Below are positions 25,771 through 35,039 of a stretch of DNA of 64,000 bases, piece after piece; within the stretch, counting starts at the first letter, position 1, and every line of letters begins with the position of its first letter. Under the pieces are notes generated by a model. The model was not told the origin of the DNA, did no database searches, and saw only the letters and a program-made list of their open reading frames with translations. The translations under genes and the position numbers were made by a program. Origin of the DNA: Actinoplanes philippinensis (lineage in GTDB: Bacteria; Actinomycetota; Actinomycetes; Mycobacteriales; Micromonosporaceae); the NCBI RefSeq assembly GCF_900113015.1, contig NZ_FONV01000003.1:682001-746000 (forward strand), read 5' to 3'.

Positions 25771-27399
25771 ATGCCCCTCCCCTACGCCGACCTGCTCTTC
25801 ACCGGAGGGCCGGTGTTCACCGCCGGTGGCGGGCCGGCCACCGCGGTTGCGGTCCGTGACGGCCGGATCATCGCCACCGGCCACGATCTGGGCGCCCTGG
25901 CCGGCCCGTCCACCGAGGTGGTGGACCTGGCCGGCCGGCTGCTGCTGCCCGGCTTCCAGGACGCGCACGTGCACGCGGTGATGGGCGGTGTGGAGCTGAA
26001 TCAGTGCGACCTGACCGAGACCACCGACCTCGACGAGTACCTGCGACGGGTCGCCGCCTACGCGGAGGATCACCCGGACGTGGCGTGGATCGTCGGCGGC
26101 GGCTGGTCGATGGAGACGTTCCCGGGCGGGGTGCCGGCCAAGGAGCTGCTCGACCGGGTGTCGCCGGACCGGCCGGTGTTCCTGGCCAACCGCGACCACC
26201 ACGGCGCCTGGGTGAACAGCCGGGCGCTGGAGCTGGCCGGGATCACCGCGGACACCCCGGACCCGGCGCACGGGCGGATCGACCGCAACCCGGACGGCAG
26301 CCCCGCCGGCGGTCTGCAGGAGGGCGCGATGGAGCTGGTCACGCCGCTGCTGCCGGAGGTGACCACGGCCGACCGGATCGCCGGGCTGAAACGGGCCCAG
26401 CAGCTGCTGCACTCGCTCGGGGTGACCGCCTGGCAGGACGCCATGGTGTGCGCGACGAACGGCTACCCGGAGGTGTCCGACGCCTACCTGGCCGCCGCGT
26501 CGGAGGGCTGGCTGACCGCGACGGTGGTGGGCGCGCTGTGGTGGGACCGGGATCGCGGGCCCGAGCAGATCCCGGAGATCGTGGCCAACCGGGAGCGGCT
26601 CACCGTGGGCCGGCTGCGCTGCGACAGCGTGAAGCTGATGCTGGACGGGGTGGCGGAGAACTTCACGGCGGCGATGACCGAGCCGTACCGGGACGGGTGC
26701 GGGTGCGCGACCGGCAACACGGGGCTGTCGTTCATCGACCCGGCGGCGTTGCGGTCCTACGTGACCGAGCTGGACGCGCTCGGCTTCCAGGTGCACTTCC
26801 ACGCGCTCGGCGACCGGGCGGTCCGGGACGGGCTGGACGCGGTGGCGGCGGCCCGTGCGGCGAACGGCTTCACCGATACCCGGCCGCACCTGGCCCATCT
26901 GCAGGTGGTGCACCCGGACGACGTGCCCCGGTTCCGGCGGCTGGGCGCGACGGCCAATCTGCAGGCCTACTGGGCGTCGCACGAGCCGCAGATGGACGAG
27001 CTGACCATCCCGTTCCTGGATCCGGCGCTCGCCGCCCGGCAGTACCCGTTCGGTGACCTGTGGCGCTCGGGGGCGCATCTGGCGGCCGGCAGTGACTGGC
27101 CGGTCAGCACGCCCGACCCGCTGCAGGCGATCCACGTCGCGGTGAACCGGGTGCACCAGGGCGAGGACTACGAGCCGTTCCTGCCGGAGCAGCGGCTGGA
27201 CCTGGCGACGGCGCTGGCGGCGTACACGGCCGGCTCGGCGTATGTGAACCGTCTCGACGACACCGGCACGATCCGGCCCGGCAACCGGGCCGACCTGGTG
27301 GTGCTGGACCGGGACCTGTTCGCCGCGCCGGTCACCGAGATCGCCGCCGCGACCGTGGCCGGCACGTGGGTCGACGGCCGCCAGGTCCACGCCGGATGA
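25771..27399 (+). CDS. amidohydrolase family 3 (YtcJ-like) metal-dependent hydrolase
   Basis: Metal-dependent hydrolase of 542 residues. The N-terminal beta strand pair is followed by GFQDAHVHAV (metal-binding HxH), then HFHALGDRAVRDGL, HLQVVHPDD and GSDWPVSTPDPL, the standard metal and catalytic sites of amidohydrolase_3 proteins. An IRPGNRADLVVLDRD strand near the C-terminus completes the composite beta domain. It is cytoplasmic. Relatives cleave N-formyl or other amide substrates, but the substrate here is unknown. The ATG at 25771 is 90 nt from the divergent helicase-like gene. Confidence 0.92.
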   Translation: MPLPYADLLFTGGPVFTAGGGPATAVAVRDGRIIATGHDLGALAGPSTEVVDLAGRLLLPGFQDAHVHAVMGGVELNQCDLTETTDLDEYLRRVAAYAEDHPDVAWIVGGGWSMETFPGGVPAKELLDRVSPDRPVFLANRDHHGAWVNSRALELAGITADTPDPAHGRIDRNPDGSPAGGLQEGAMELVTPLLPEVTTADRIAGLKRAQQLLHSLGVTAWQDAMVCATNGYPEVSDAYLAAASEGWLTATVVGALWWDRDRGPEQIPEIVANRERLTVGRLRCDSVKLMLDGVAENFTAAMTEPYRDGCGCATGNTGLSFIDPAALRSYVTELDALGFQVHFHALGDRAVRDGLDAVAAARAANGFTDTRPHLAHLQVVHPDDVPRFRRLGATANLQAYWASHEPQMDELTIPFLDPALAARQYPFGDLWRSGAHLAAGSDWPVSTPDPLQAIHVAVNRVHQGEDYEPFLPEQRLDLATALAAYTAGSAYVNRLDDTGTIRPGNRADLVVLDRDLFAAPVTEIAAATVAGTWVDGRQVHAG

Positions 27400-27403
27400 G
27401 AGA

Positions 27404-27423
27404 AGGGGCCCCGCGGGGCCCCT
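27404..27423. terminator. bidirectional terminator
   Basis: Self-complementary 9-bp arms (AGGGGCCCC and GGGGCCCCT) around GC, in the 28-nt gap between two converging genes. Confidence 0.75.
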
Positions 27424-27427
27424 CCGG

Positions 27428-28183
27428 TCACTTCTCCTCGTCGTCGTCCTGCTGCTGCGCCGCCGCCGGCTGCGGCTGCTGCGCCTGCTGCTGCTGTTGC
27501 GCCTGCTGCTGCGGGGCGTCGGCCTCGGCCTCGGGCTCCTCGGCCGGCTGCGCGTGCCGCGGGGCCGCCTCGATCACCTCGGCGACCGGCTCCTCCTCGA
27601 CATACTCGCTCATCTGCGGGGCGTCGACCCAGAGGGCGCGCAGCTGGCTCTGCATGAACCCGGTGAGCCGGCCACGGTACTCGCGGTCGAACTGCTCCAG
27701 CGCCTCGATCTGCTGCTGCAGGGCCTCCCGCTTGGCGCCGAGACTGCCGACGACGTCGTCGTAGCGCTGCTGGGCCTGGTGCTTGAGCTGCTCGGCGCCG
27801 GCGATGGCGTCGGCGCCGATGGTCTCGGCCCGGGAGCGGGCGTCGGCCACGATCTTCTCCGCGGTGCGCCGGGCCTCCTCGGCGCGGGCCTGCGCGTCGC
27901 GGGCCATCTGCTCGGCGCCGGCGCGGGCCTCGGCCAGCACCCGGTCCGCCTCGCGGCGCACGTTGTTGGCGTGGGCCTGGGCGTCCCGCGCGATCTGTTC
28001 GGCGGCCGCGAGCGCATCCGTACGGATCTTGTCCGCGTGGTGCTGCGCGCTCGCCACATGCTCCTCGGCGGTGCGCTGCGCGAGCGCGAGCACCTGCAGC
28101 GCCTGGTTGGGCAGGCCGGGGTTGGGGGCGATCACCGCGTGCTCCGAGGTCTGACTGTCCGTCCCATTGAGCAGCACTTCCAC
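27428..28183 (-). CDS. DivIVA-like coiled-coil protein with a poly-Gln tail
   Basis: About 251 residues, almost entirely helical. Residues about 25-140 are a regular coiled coil of AEQIARDAQAHA-like repeats. The segment LEQFDREYRGRLTGFMQSQL resembles the C-terminal tetramerisation part of DivIVA/Wag31. The C-terminus is acidic and Gln-rich. The canonical membrane-binding DivIVA N-terminus is absent. I chose the GTG at 28183 (AAGGA upstream); a second GTG lies two codons later, and the longer open frame before it looks non-coding. It probably builds polar or cytoskeletal assemblies, as coiled-coil proteins of filamentous actinobacteria do. The role is inferred. Confidence 0.75.
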   Translation of the reverse strand: MEVLLNGTDSQTSEHAVIAPNPGLPNQALQVLALAQRTAEEHVASAQHHADKIRTDALAAAEQIARDAQAHANNVRREADRVLAEARAGAEQMARDAQARAEEARRTAEKIVADARSRAETIGADAIAGAEQLKHQAQQRYDDVVGSLGAKREALQQQIEALEQFDREYRGRLTGFMQSQLRALWVDAPQMSEYVEEEPVAEVIEAAPRHAQPAEEPEAEADAPQQQAQQQQQAQQPQPAAAQQQDDDEEK

Positions 28184-28321
28184 ACGATCCTTACTCGAGG
28201 GGTGAGGTCCGGCGACCGGCAGACTGGGGTGGGCCGGCGCATGGCCATGATCGGCGGATGCTACCAAGCTGAGCTGCCCGTTTGCGAGGGTCCGCGGACG
28301 ATCACATTTACGCCACAATGC

Positions 28322-28348
28322 CCTAATCCAGACAAATCACGTATTAGG
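28322..28348. promoter_or_regulatory. inverted repeat upstream of the LamG gene
   Basis: CCTAAT (28322-28327) and ATTAGG (28343-28348), flanked by a second ATCCA/TGGAT pair, about 40 nt before the LamG start. Its AT content is unusual for this window and suits a promoter or operator. No matching regulator is identified. Confidence 0.4.
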
Positions 28349-28388
28349 ATGAATTGGATCTTGTGTCCGACCCACCGAAGGACGATCC

Positions 28389-29084
28389 ATGCGAACCGCC
28401 CTTTTGACCTGCCTCTTCCTCGTCGTCGCGGGCCCGGAGACGGCCGCCGCACACGCCGCCGACCCACGAATGGCCGTCTGGACGATGGACGAGGCGTCCG
28501 GCAGCTCCTGGATGGCCGACGTGAGCGGCCACGGGCATCACGGACGAATCGGACCGGAGGTCGGCACAGGTCTGACCGCCGGGTACGTGCGCGGCTACCG
28601 GTTCGAACGACTGGAGCCGGACACCCCGCCGACCCGGCCCGGCCATCTGGTCATCGTCGGCGACCACTCGGACCTCGACCCGGGCGACCGGAACTTCGCC
28701 GTGACGATGCGGCTGCGAACCACCCACAAGTTCGGCAACATCGTCCAGAAGGGCCAGGCCACTGTCGCCGGCGGGAGCTGGAAGGTGCAGATCCCGAACG
28801 GCCGGGCCACCTGCACCTACCGGGGCAGCCGGGGCACGATCGAGCTGATCGCGCCCTACCGGATCAACGACGGCGACTGGCACGTGGTCCGCTGCATCCG
28901 GCTGCGCGACCAGGTCATCCTCGCCATCGACGGCTTCCGGGCCGCGTCCCGGGAGGGCTGGACCGGCACGATCAGCAACAACTGGCCGGTCACGATCGGC
29001 GGCAAGATCGACTGCGACCAGGTCGACGTCGGCTGCGACTACTACGCCGGCGACCTCGACTGGGTGAAGGTCGAGGCGTCGTGA
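28389..29084 (+). CDS. secreted LamG/concanavalin A-like domain protein
   Basis: Secreted protein of 231 residues. A short signal peptide (MRTALLTCLFLVVAG...) ends around AHA-A near residue 24. The rest is one LamG-type jelly roll: MAVWTMDEASGSSWMADVSG opens it, FAVTMRLRTT and DGDWHVVRCIRL are typical strands, and GDLDWVKVE closes it. Four Cys residues in the mature part could form disulphides. Such domains bind glycans. No catalytic domain is attached. AAGGAC precedes the ATG. The ligand is unknown. Confidence 0.85.
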   Translation: MRTALLTCLFLVVAGPETAAAHAADPRMAVWTMDEASGSSWMADVSGHGHHGRIGPEVGTGLTAGYVRGYRFERLEPDTPPTRPGHLVIVGDHSDLDPGDRNFAVTMRLRTTHKFGNIVQKGQATVAGGSWKVQIPNGRATCTYRGSRGTIELIAPYRINDGDWHVVRCIRLRDQVILAIDGFRAASREGWTGTISNNWPVTIGGKIDCDQVDVGCDYYAGDLDWVKVEAS

Positions 29085-29090
29085 GCGGGG

Positions 29091-29837
29091 CTACACGTGG
29101 GACAGGGCGAAGGAGAGCAGGAAGCCGGTCACCGTGATCAGGCCGATCAGCAGGTGGGCGTCCTCGAACGCCTCCGGGATCATGGTGTCGGCGACCATGG
29201 TGAGGATCGCCCCGCCGGCCAGCGCGGTGATCCAGCCGAGCAGCGTGGCCGGGGCGTCGGCGAGGATCGTGTACCCGGCGATCGCGGAGAGCCCACTGAT
29301 CAGCGCGATGCCGGACCAGAGGCCGAAGACGTACGCCCGGCTGCGCCCCGCCGCCCGCAGCCCGGCCGCGCTGGACAGCCCCTCCGGGACGTTGCTGACG
29401 AAGACCGCCGCCACGGTCGCCACGCTGGCCCCGCCGCCGGCGAGCAGGCTGGTGCCGATGACGATCGACTCGGGGATGCCGTCGAGCAGCGCACCGAGCG
29501 CGAGCGCCAGCCCGGACCCGTCGTCCTTGCGGTCCTCCGACCGTTTGCGGTTGCGGGCGCCGCGCCGGGCGAGCAGCACGTTGCAGCCGGTGTAGATCAG
29601 CGCGCCGGCGATCGCCCCGGACGCGGCCCACGCCATGCCGGCCTGCTCGTACGCCTCACCGACCAGCTCGAACGCGACCGCCGAGAGCAGCACACCGGCG
29701 CCGAACGCCATGATCGACGCGATGATCCGCCGCGGGATGTCGGCCAGGAAGCCGACCGCCGCGCCGAGCAGCAACGCAGAGCCGGCCAGCAAGCCCCAGC
29801 CGCCCGCCTCCAACCAACCGGGCATGCCGCTGAGCAT
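29091..29837 (-). CDS. ZIP-family metal transporter
   Basis: ZIP (ZupT-like) divalent metal permease of about 248 residues with eight hydrophobic helices. Metal-site helices read ALGALLDGIPESIVIG and FVSNVPEGLSSAAG, close to the HxxPE(G/S) pattern of the family; the first His is replaced by Asp. A charged cytoplasmic loop (RNRKRSEDRKDDG) lies between helices 3 and 4. The start may be 29837 or 29825; both are ATG, and neither has a clear ribosome site. It probably imports Zn, Fe or Mn. It converges with the LamG gene with a 6-nt gap. Confidence 0.88.
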   Translation of the reverse strand: MLSGMPGWLEAGGWGLLAGSALLLGAAVGFLADIPRRIIASIMAFGAGVLLSAVAFELVGEAYEQAGMAWAASGAIAGALIYTGCNVLLARRGARNRKRSEDRKDDGSGLALALGALLDGIPESIVIGTSLLAGGGASVATVAAVFVSNVPEGLSSAAGLRAAGRSRAYVFGLWSGIALISGLSAIAGYTILADAPATLLGWITALAGGAILTMVADTMIPEAFEDAHLLIGLITVTGFLLSFALSHV

Positions 29838-29885
29838 TCCCGGCCATCCCGCCCGGTACACCACCCGGGCGGGATGATCGGTGAA

Positions 29886-31370
29886 TCAGCGGCCGAAACC
29901 GCGGGCCAGCCGGTGGTACGCCTGGTTCCAGCGCACCTCCTTGACGAACGACCGGGTGGTGGTCGCCTCGTCGATGACCAGCAGCTCGGTGCCGACCATC
30001 TCGGCCAGGTCGGCCAGTTCCTCCGCGCCCACCGCCGACGACAGCACGGTGTGGTGCGGGCCGCCCGCGGTCAGCCAGCACTCGGCCGACGTGGACAGCG
30101 ACGGCGCCGGCTTCCACACGGCCCGGGCGACCGGCAGCTTCGGCAGCGGCGCGGTCGGCGGGACCACCTCGATCTCGTTGGCGACCAGGCGGAACCGCTC
30201 CCCCAGGTCGGCCAGGCCGAGCACGATGGCCTTGCCGGGGGCGGCGTCGAAGACCAGGCGGACCGGGTCCTCACGGCCACCGATGCCGAGCGGATGGATC
30301 TCCAGCTTCGGCTTGCCTGCGGCGATCGTCGGGCACACCTCGAGCATGTGGGCGCCGAGGATGACCTCGTTGCCCGGCGTCAGGTCGTAGGTGTAGTCCT
30401 CCATGAACGAGGTGCCGCCGCCCGGGGCCATCGCCTTGAGCGTGTGCACCAGGACCGACGTCTTCCAGTCGCCCTCGCCGCCGAACCCGTAGCCGTCGGC
30501 CATCAGCCGCTGCACCGCGAGACCGGGCAGCTGCCGGAGCCCGCCGAGGTCCTCGAAGTTCGAGGTGAACGCGCGGAAGCCGCCCTCGGTGAGGAACTGC
30601 CGCAGGCCGAGCTCGATCCGGGCCCCGTAGCGCAGCGAGTCGAGCCGGTCCCCGAGCAGCTCGGGCGCCACGTCGTAGGTGTCCCGGTACTCCTCGACGA
30701 GCTTGTCGATCTCCGCGTCCGACTGCTGGTCCACCACGGCGACCAGGTCGTTCACCCCGTACGTGTTGACCGAGACGCCGAACCGCAGCTGAGCCTCGAC
30801 CTTGTCGCCCTCGGTGACCGCGACGTCGCGCATGTTGTCGCCGAAGCGCGCCAGCTTGAGGCTGCGCATCGCGGCATAGCCGCGGGCGGCCTTGACCCAG
30901 GTGGAGATGCGGGCGACCACGGCCGGGTTGCTGACGTGCCCGGCGACGGTCTTGCGGGGTACGCCCAGACGAGCCTCGATGAACCCGAACTCCCGGTCGC
31001 CGTGCGCGGCCTGGTTGAGGTTCATGAAGTCCATGTCGATCTCGGACCAGGGCAGCTCGACGTTGTGCTGGGTGTGCAGGTGCAGCAGCGGCGCCCGCAG
31101 CGCGTCCAGCCCGGCGATCCACATCTTGGCCGGGGAGAACGTGTGCATCCAGGCGACCACGCCGAGCACGCCGGGTGTGGACGAGGCCCGCCGGCAGATC
31201 TCCAGGATCTGCTCGGCGCTGGTCAGCACCGGCTGCCAGACCACGTCCGCATCGAGCTGCGCGTCCAGCTGCCCCGCGATCTCCCGGGACTGGGAGGCGA
31301 CCTGCTCCAGGGTCTCGGGTCCGTAGAGACCCTGGCTGCCGGTGAGGAACCAGATTTCCCCGTTGCTCAT
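29886..31370 (-). CDS. araA: L-arabinose isomerase
   Basis: L-arabinose isomerase (L-arabinose to L-ribulose), 494 residues, the normal family length. The start [16 protein letters not shown] is diagnostic, as are [24 protein letters not shown] and [16 protein letters not shown]. The metal-binding Glu and His residues of the family lie in GGEGDWKTS and GAHMLEVCP. It ends an operon whose first four genes encode a YtfQ-type importer, so that importer very likely carries arabinose. It lies 37 nt after the second permease gene. AraD is encoded 8 kb away; no ribulokinase gene is in the window. Confidence 0.97.
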   Translation of the reverse strand: MSNGEIWFLTGSQGLYGPETLEQVASQSREIAGQLDAQLDADVVWQPVLTSAEQILEICRRASSTPGVLGVVAWMHTFSPAKMWIAGLDALRAPLLHLHTQHNVELPWSEIDMDFMNLNQAAHGDREFGFIEARLGVPRKTVAGHVSNPAVVARISTWVKAARGYAAMRSLKLARFGDNMRDVAVTEGDKVEAQLRFGVSVNTYGVNDLVAVVDQQSDAEIDKLVEEYRDTYDVAPELLGDRLDSLRYGARIELGLRQFLTEGGFRAFTSNFEDLGGLRQLPGLAVQRLMADGYGFGGEGDWKTSVLVHTLKAMAPGGGTSFMEDYTYDLTPGNEVILGAHMLEVCPTIAAGKPKLEIHPLGIGGREDPVRLVFDAAPGKAIVLGLADLGERFRLVANEIEVVPPTAPLPKLPVARAVWKPAPSLSTSAECWLTAGGPHHTVLSSAVGAEELADLAEMVGTELLVIDEATTTRSFVKEVRWNQAYHRLARGFGR

Positions 31371-31407
31371 GTGGTCGCCCTTCTCGTTGCTTTGACAGTC
31401 ATGCCGG

Positions 31408-32433
31408 TTATTTCGCTTTTCTCGTGACGAGCCGCTGCATCACGATGAAGGCGAAGAGGAGCACGCCGATGATGATCCGCGCCCAGGCCGCGTTGAGATC
31501 GCCCTGGAAGTTGATGATCGTCCGGATCAGGCCGGTGACCAGCACACCGAGCAGCGTCCCCCACACGAAGCCGGAGCCGCCGGTCAGCAGCACGCCGCCG
31601 ATGACGCAGGCGGCGATGGCGTCCAGCTCCATGCCGTTGCCCTGCAGCGCCCAGCCGGAGGTGGAGTTGATGCTGAACAGCACGCCGCCGAGCGCCGCGC
31701 AGAAGCCGCTCAGGGTGTAGACCGCGATCCTGGTACGGCCCACCGGCAGACCCATCAGCAGCGCGGAGTCGGCGTTGCCGCCGATCGCGTAGACGTTGCG
31801 GCCGAACCGGGTCCAGGCCAGCACCGCGGCCGCGATCAGCACGACCACCACCGCCACGACGGCGATCGGCTTGGTGACGACACCGTCCGCCAGCGGGAAG
31901 CGGGTCTCCGAGAGCGATTTCCACAACGCGTCCCGGATCGGGATCGACTGCTGGTTGATGAACAGCGCCAGGCCGCGGGCCAGGAACAGCCCGGCCAGCG
32001 TGGCGATGAACGGCTCCACCTTGAAGAAGTGGATGACAGCGCCCTGTCCGGCGCCGATCAGCGCGCCCAGCAGCAGCACCGCCGGCAGCACGACGAGCGG
32101 CGGCCAGCCTCCCTTGAGCAGGGTGGCGGTCAGCACCGTGGTCAGCGAGATGACCGCGCCCACCGACAGGTCGATGCCGCCGGTGAGGATCACGAAGGTC
32201 ATGCCGACCGCGACCACCAGCAGCACCGCGTTGTCCCGGAACAGGTTGACGATGACGCTGGGGTCCTCGAAGTTCCGGAAGTTGGCGACACCGCTGCTGT
32301 ACATCACGATCAGCAGGAACAGGGTCGCGAGGATGGGGACGTATCTGGTGTTGGGCTTGTAGACCCGGCGCCGCCTGTTGAGCTCGGGGCCGTCGCCACC
32401 CTTGGTGACCGGAGTCATGTCCGTGGTGGTCAT
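31408..32433 (-). CDS. yjfF: ABC pentose importer permease, YjfF-like
   Basis: CUT2-family permease (RbsC superfamily) of 341 residues with about nine helices. The ATG at 32433 overlaps the upstream permease stop (ATGA). The N-terminus is cytoplasmic and basic. [20 protein letters not shown] is the family signature, and [14 protein letters not shown] and [14 protein letters not shown] are typical. With the YtfT-like protein it forms a heterodimeric channel, as in the E. coli galactofuranose importer. Arabinose is the probable cargo because of the araA gene next door. Confidence 0.92.
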   Translation of the reverse strand: MTTTDMTPVTKGGDGPELNRRRRVYKPNTRYVPILATLFLLIVMYSSGVANFRNFEDPSVIVNLFRDNAVLLVVAVGMTFVILTGGIDLSVGAVISLTTVLTATLLKGGWPPLVVLPAVLLLGALIGAGQGAVIHFFKVEPFIATLAGLFLARGLALFINQQSIPIRDALWKSLSETRFPLADGVVTKPIAVVAVVVVLIAAAVLAWTRFGRNVYAIGGNADSALLMGLPVGRTRIAVYTLSGFCAALGGVLFSINSTSGWALQGNGMELDAIAACVIGGVLLTGGSGFVWGTLLGVLVTGLIRTIINFQGDLNAAWARIIIGVLLFAFIVMQRLVTRKAK

Positions 32434-33455
32434 GCGGGGACTCCAACTTTCTCCACGGCGGGACGCGACTTGAAGCGCCCGAAGACCTTCGCGCGGAAGT
32501 CCGGCGACTGGGACAGGCAGAGCGCCACCACCACGACCGACTTGAACAGCAGGTTGGCCTCGGGCGGGATGCCGACCGCGACCACGGTGACCCGCAGCGT
32601 CTGGATGATGATCGCGCCGAGCACGGTGCCGATGATCGAGAACCGGCCGCCGATGAGCGCGGTGCCACCGATGACCACGGCCAGGATGGCGTCGAGCTCG
32701 ATCAGGTTGCCGGCCGAGATGCTGTCGGCGCTCTTGATGTCGGCGCTGGCGATCAGGCCGGCGAGACCGGCGAACCCGCCGAGCACCACGTACACCATGA
32801 CGGTGATCCGGCGTGCGCCGATGCCGGCCAGGCGGCTCGCCGTCGGGCTGCCGCCGACCGATTCCAGCAGCAGGCCCAGCGCGGTCTTCCTGGTCAGCAG
32901 GACGGTCAGCGCGACCGCGCCGGCGGCGATCAGGAAGGCGACCGGCATGGTCAGGAAGAAGCCCGAGGCGAGCGTCGAGTACGGGTCGGACCGCACGTTG
33001 ATGATCTGGCCGTCGGTGATCAGCTGCGCCACGCCACGGCCGGCCACCATCAGGATCAGCGTCGCGATGATCGGCTGGATGCCGACGATCGCCACCAGCG
33101 CGCCGTTCCACAGCCCGAGGGCCAGCGACACCAGGATCGCGACGCCGATGATCAGCAGCACCGAGCCGATCGAGTTCTGGTTGCCCAGGTCGCTGATCAG
33201 CAGGCAGGCGACAGCGCCGGAGATGGCCATCACCGAGCCGACCGACAGGTCGATGCCGCCGGTAGCGATGACCAGTGTCATGCCCAGGGCCACGAGGATG
33301 AGCGGCGCGCTGCCGCGCAGGATGTCGATCAGGGTGCCGAAGAGGTGGCCGTCCTGGATGGTGACGAACTGCTGGGAGGTGAACGCGTTGACGCCCAGCA
33401 TCACCACCAGGATCAGGGACGGCCAGAACAGCCGGTGCTTGAGGATGGTCGTCAT
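32430..33455 (-). CDS. ytfT: ABC pentose importer permease, YtfT-like
   Basis: CUT2-family permease, about 341 residues, coupled on both sides by ATGA overlaps (ATG at 33455; stop at 32430). The signature [20 protein letters not shown] and the segment DAILAVVIGGTALIGGRFS match YtfT/RbsC. The predicted longer reading frame comes from the overlapping ATPase gene and is not used. It forms the channel with the YjfF-like protein. Confidence 0.92.
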   Translation of the reverse strand: MTTILKHRLFWPSLILVVMLGVNAFTSQQFVTIQDGHLFGTLIDILRGSAPLILVALGMTLVIATGGIDLSVGSVMAISGAVACLLISDLGNQNSIGSVLLIIGVAILVSLALGLWNGALVAIVGIQPIIATLILMVAGRGVAQLITDGQIINVRSDPYSTLASGFFLTMPVAFLIAAGAVALTVLLTRKTALGLLLESVGGSPTASRLAGIGARRITVMVYVVLGGFAGLAGLIASADIKSADSISAGNLIELDAILAVVIGGTALIGGRFSIIGTVLGAIIIQTLRVTVVAVGIPPEANLLFKSVVVVALCLSQSPDFRAKVFGRFKSRPAVEKVGVPA

Positions 33456-34978
33456 GAGGTTGCTCCGCTGGCGATGGTCTGCATGATGCGGTCCGCGTCG
33501 ACGTCCGCGGTGTTCTCCAACTCCTCGACCAGGCGCCGGTCCCGCAGCACCGCGATCTTGTGGCTGAGCCGGAGGACCTCCTCCAGCTCGGCGCTGACGA
33601 ACAGCACCGCCATGCCACCGTCGGACAGCTCGGCCACCAGGCGCTGGATCTCGGCCTTGGCGCCGACGTCGATGCCGCGGGTCGGCTCGTCGATGATCAG
33701 CAGGCGGGGCTCGGTGATCAGCCAGCGGGCCAGCAGCACCTTCTGCTGGTTGCCGCCGCTCAGGTTGCGTACCGGCCGCTCCGGGTCGGCGGGCCGGATC
33801 TGGAGCGCCTTGATGTATTTGTCGACGATCTCGTCCTGCTTCTTGCGCGGGATCGGGCGCGTCCAGCCGCGGGCGGCCTGCAGCGCCAGGATGATGTTCT
33901 CCCGGACGCTGAGCTCGCCGATGATGCCCTCGGTGCGCCGGTTCTCCGAGGAGAAGGCGATCCGGTGCTTCATCGCGACCTGCGGGTCGCGCAGGTTGAT
34001 CCGCTTGCCGTCCACCAGCACCTCGCCGCTGTCGGCCTTGTCCGCGCCGAAGAGCAGGCGGGCCAGCTCGGTACGGCCGGAGCCGAGCAGCCCGGCCAGC
34101 CCGACCACCTCGCCCTCGTGGATGGTCAGGTCGTAGGGGGCGATCGCGCCGGCACGGCCCAGGCCCTTGGCCTCCAGGACCGGCTTGGCCTCGGCGGCGC
34201 GCTCCCGGTTGCTCTGCGCCTTGTCCTCGAGGTCCTCCAGAGCGGCCAGCTCCTTGCCGATCATCTTCTCGACCAGCTGGACCTGGGAGAGCTCCTCGAT
34301 CCGGTGCTCGCTGATCAGCCGGCCGTTGCGCAGGATGGTGAGCCGGTCGGAGATCTCGTAGATCTGGTCCAGGAAGTGCGAGACGAAGAGGATCGCCACG
34401 CCGGACTCCTTGAGCCGGCGCATGACCCGGAACAGCTGCTCGACCTCGGCGCTGTCCAGGCTGGAGGTCGGCTCGTCGAGGATCAGCACGCGGGCGTCCA
34501 CGTCGATCGCGCGCGCGATGGCGACCATCTGCTGGATCGCCAGCGAGAAGGAGCTGAGCGGGGCGGACACGTCGAGGTCGAGGTCGAGCCGGGCGAGCAG
34601 CTCCGCGGCCCGCTGCCGCATCTTGCCCCACTGGATCTTGCCGAATCGGCGCGGCTCACGGCCGATGAAGATGTTCTCCGCGACGGAGAGGTTGGTACAG
34701 AGGTTGACCTCCTGGTAGACGGTGCTGACACCGGCCTGCTGCGCCTGCAGCGGCCCGGAGATGCGCACCGGCCGGCCGCCCAGCTTGATGTCGCCACCGT
34801 CGATCTCGTACACCCCGGTCAGGGTTTTGATCAGGGTGGACTTGCCGGCGCCGTTCTCACCCATGAGGGCGTGGACCTCACCGGGGAACAAACGGAAATC
34901 GACGCCGTCGAGGGCGACGACGCCGGGGAAGACTTTTCGGATCCCGGTCATCTCGAGGACCGGTGACTGCTCGCCCAT
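33452..34978 (-). CDS. ytfR: ABC pentose importer ATPase, YtfR-like
   Basis: Tandem ABC ATPase of about 508 residues (CUT2 type, RbsA/AraG/YtfR). Domain 1 has Walker A GENGAGKST and Walker B ARVLILDEPT. Domain 2 has the degenerate P-loop GLLGSGRTE usual in this family, an intact LSGGNQQK signature and LLIIDEPTRGIDVG. The start ATG at 34978 has GGAG 6 nt upstream; a GTG at 35002 is less likely. It energises arabinose import and is coupled to the permease gene by ATGA. Confidence 0.94.
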   Translation of the reverse strand: MGEQSPVLEMTGIRKVFPGVVALDGVDFRLFPGEVHALMGENGAGKSTLIKTLTGVYEIDGGDIKLGGRPVRISGPLQAQQAGVSTVYQEVNLCTNLSVAENIFIGREPRRFGKIQWGKMRQRAAELLARLDLDLDVSAPLSSFSLAIQQMVAIARAIDVDARVLILDEPTSSLDSAEVEQLFRVMRRLKESGVAILFVSHFLDQIYEISDRLTILRNGRLISEHRIEELSQVQLVEKMIGKELAALEDLEDKAQSNRERAAEAKPVLEAKGLGRAGAIAPYDLTIHEGEVVGLAGLLGSGRTELARLLFGADKADSGEVLVDGKRINLRDPQVAMKHRIAFSSENRRTEGIIGELSVRENIILALQAARGWTRPIPRKKQDEIVDKYIKALQIRPADPERPVRNLSGGNQQKVLLARWLITEPRLLIIDEPTRGIDVGAKAEIQRLVAELSDGGMAVLFVSAELEEVLRLSHKIAVLRDRRLVEELENTADVDADRIMQTIASGATS

Positions 34979-35039
34979 CTCTGGCTCCGTTTTCGGGCTC
35001 ACAGGCCGCCCCGGCGAACCGGGGCGGCCTGCGGGCAGA

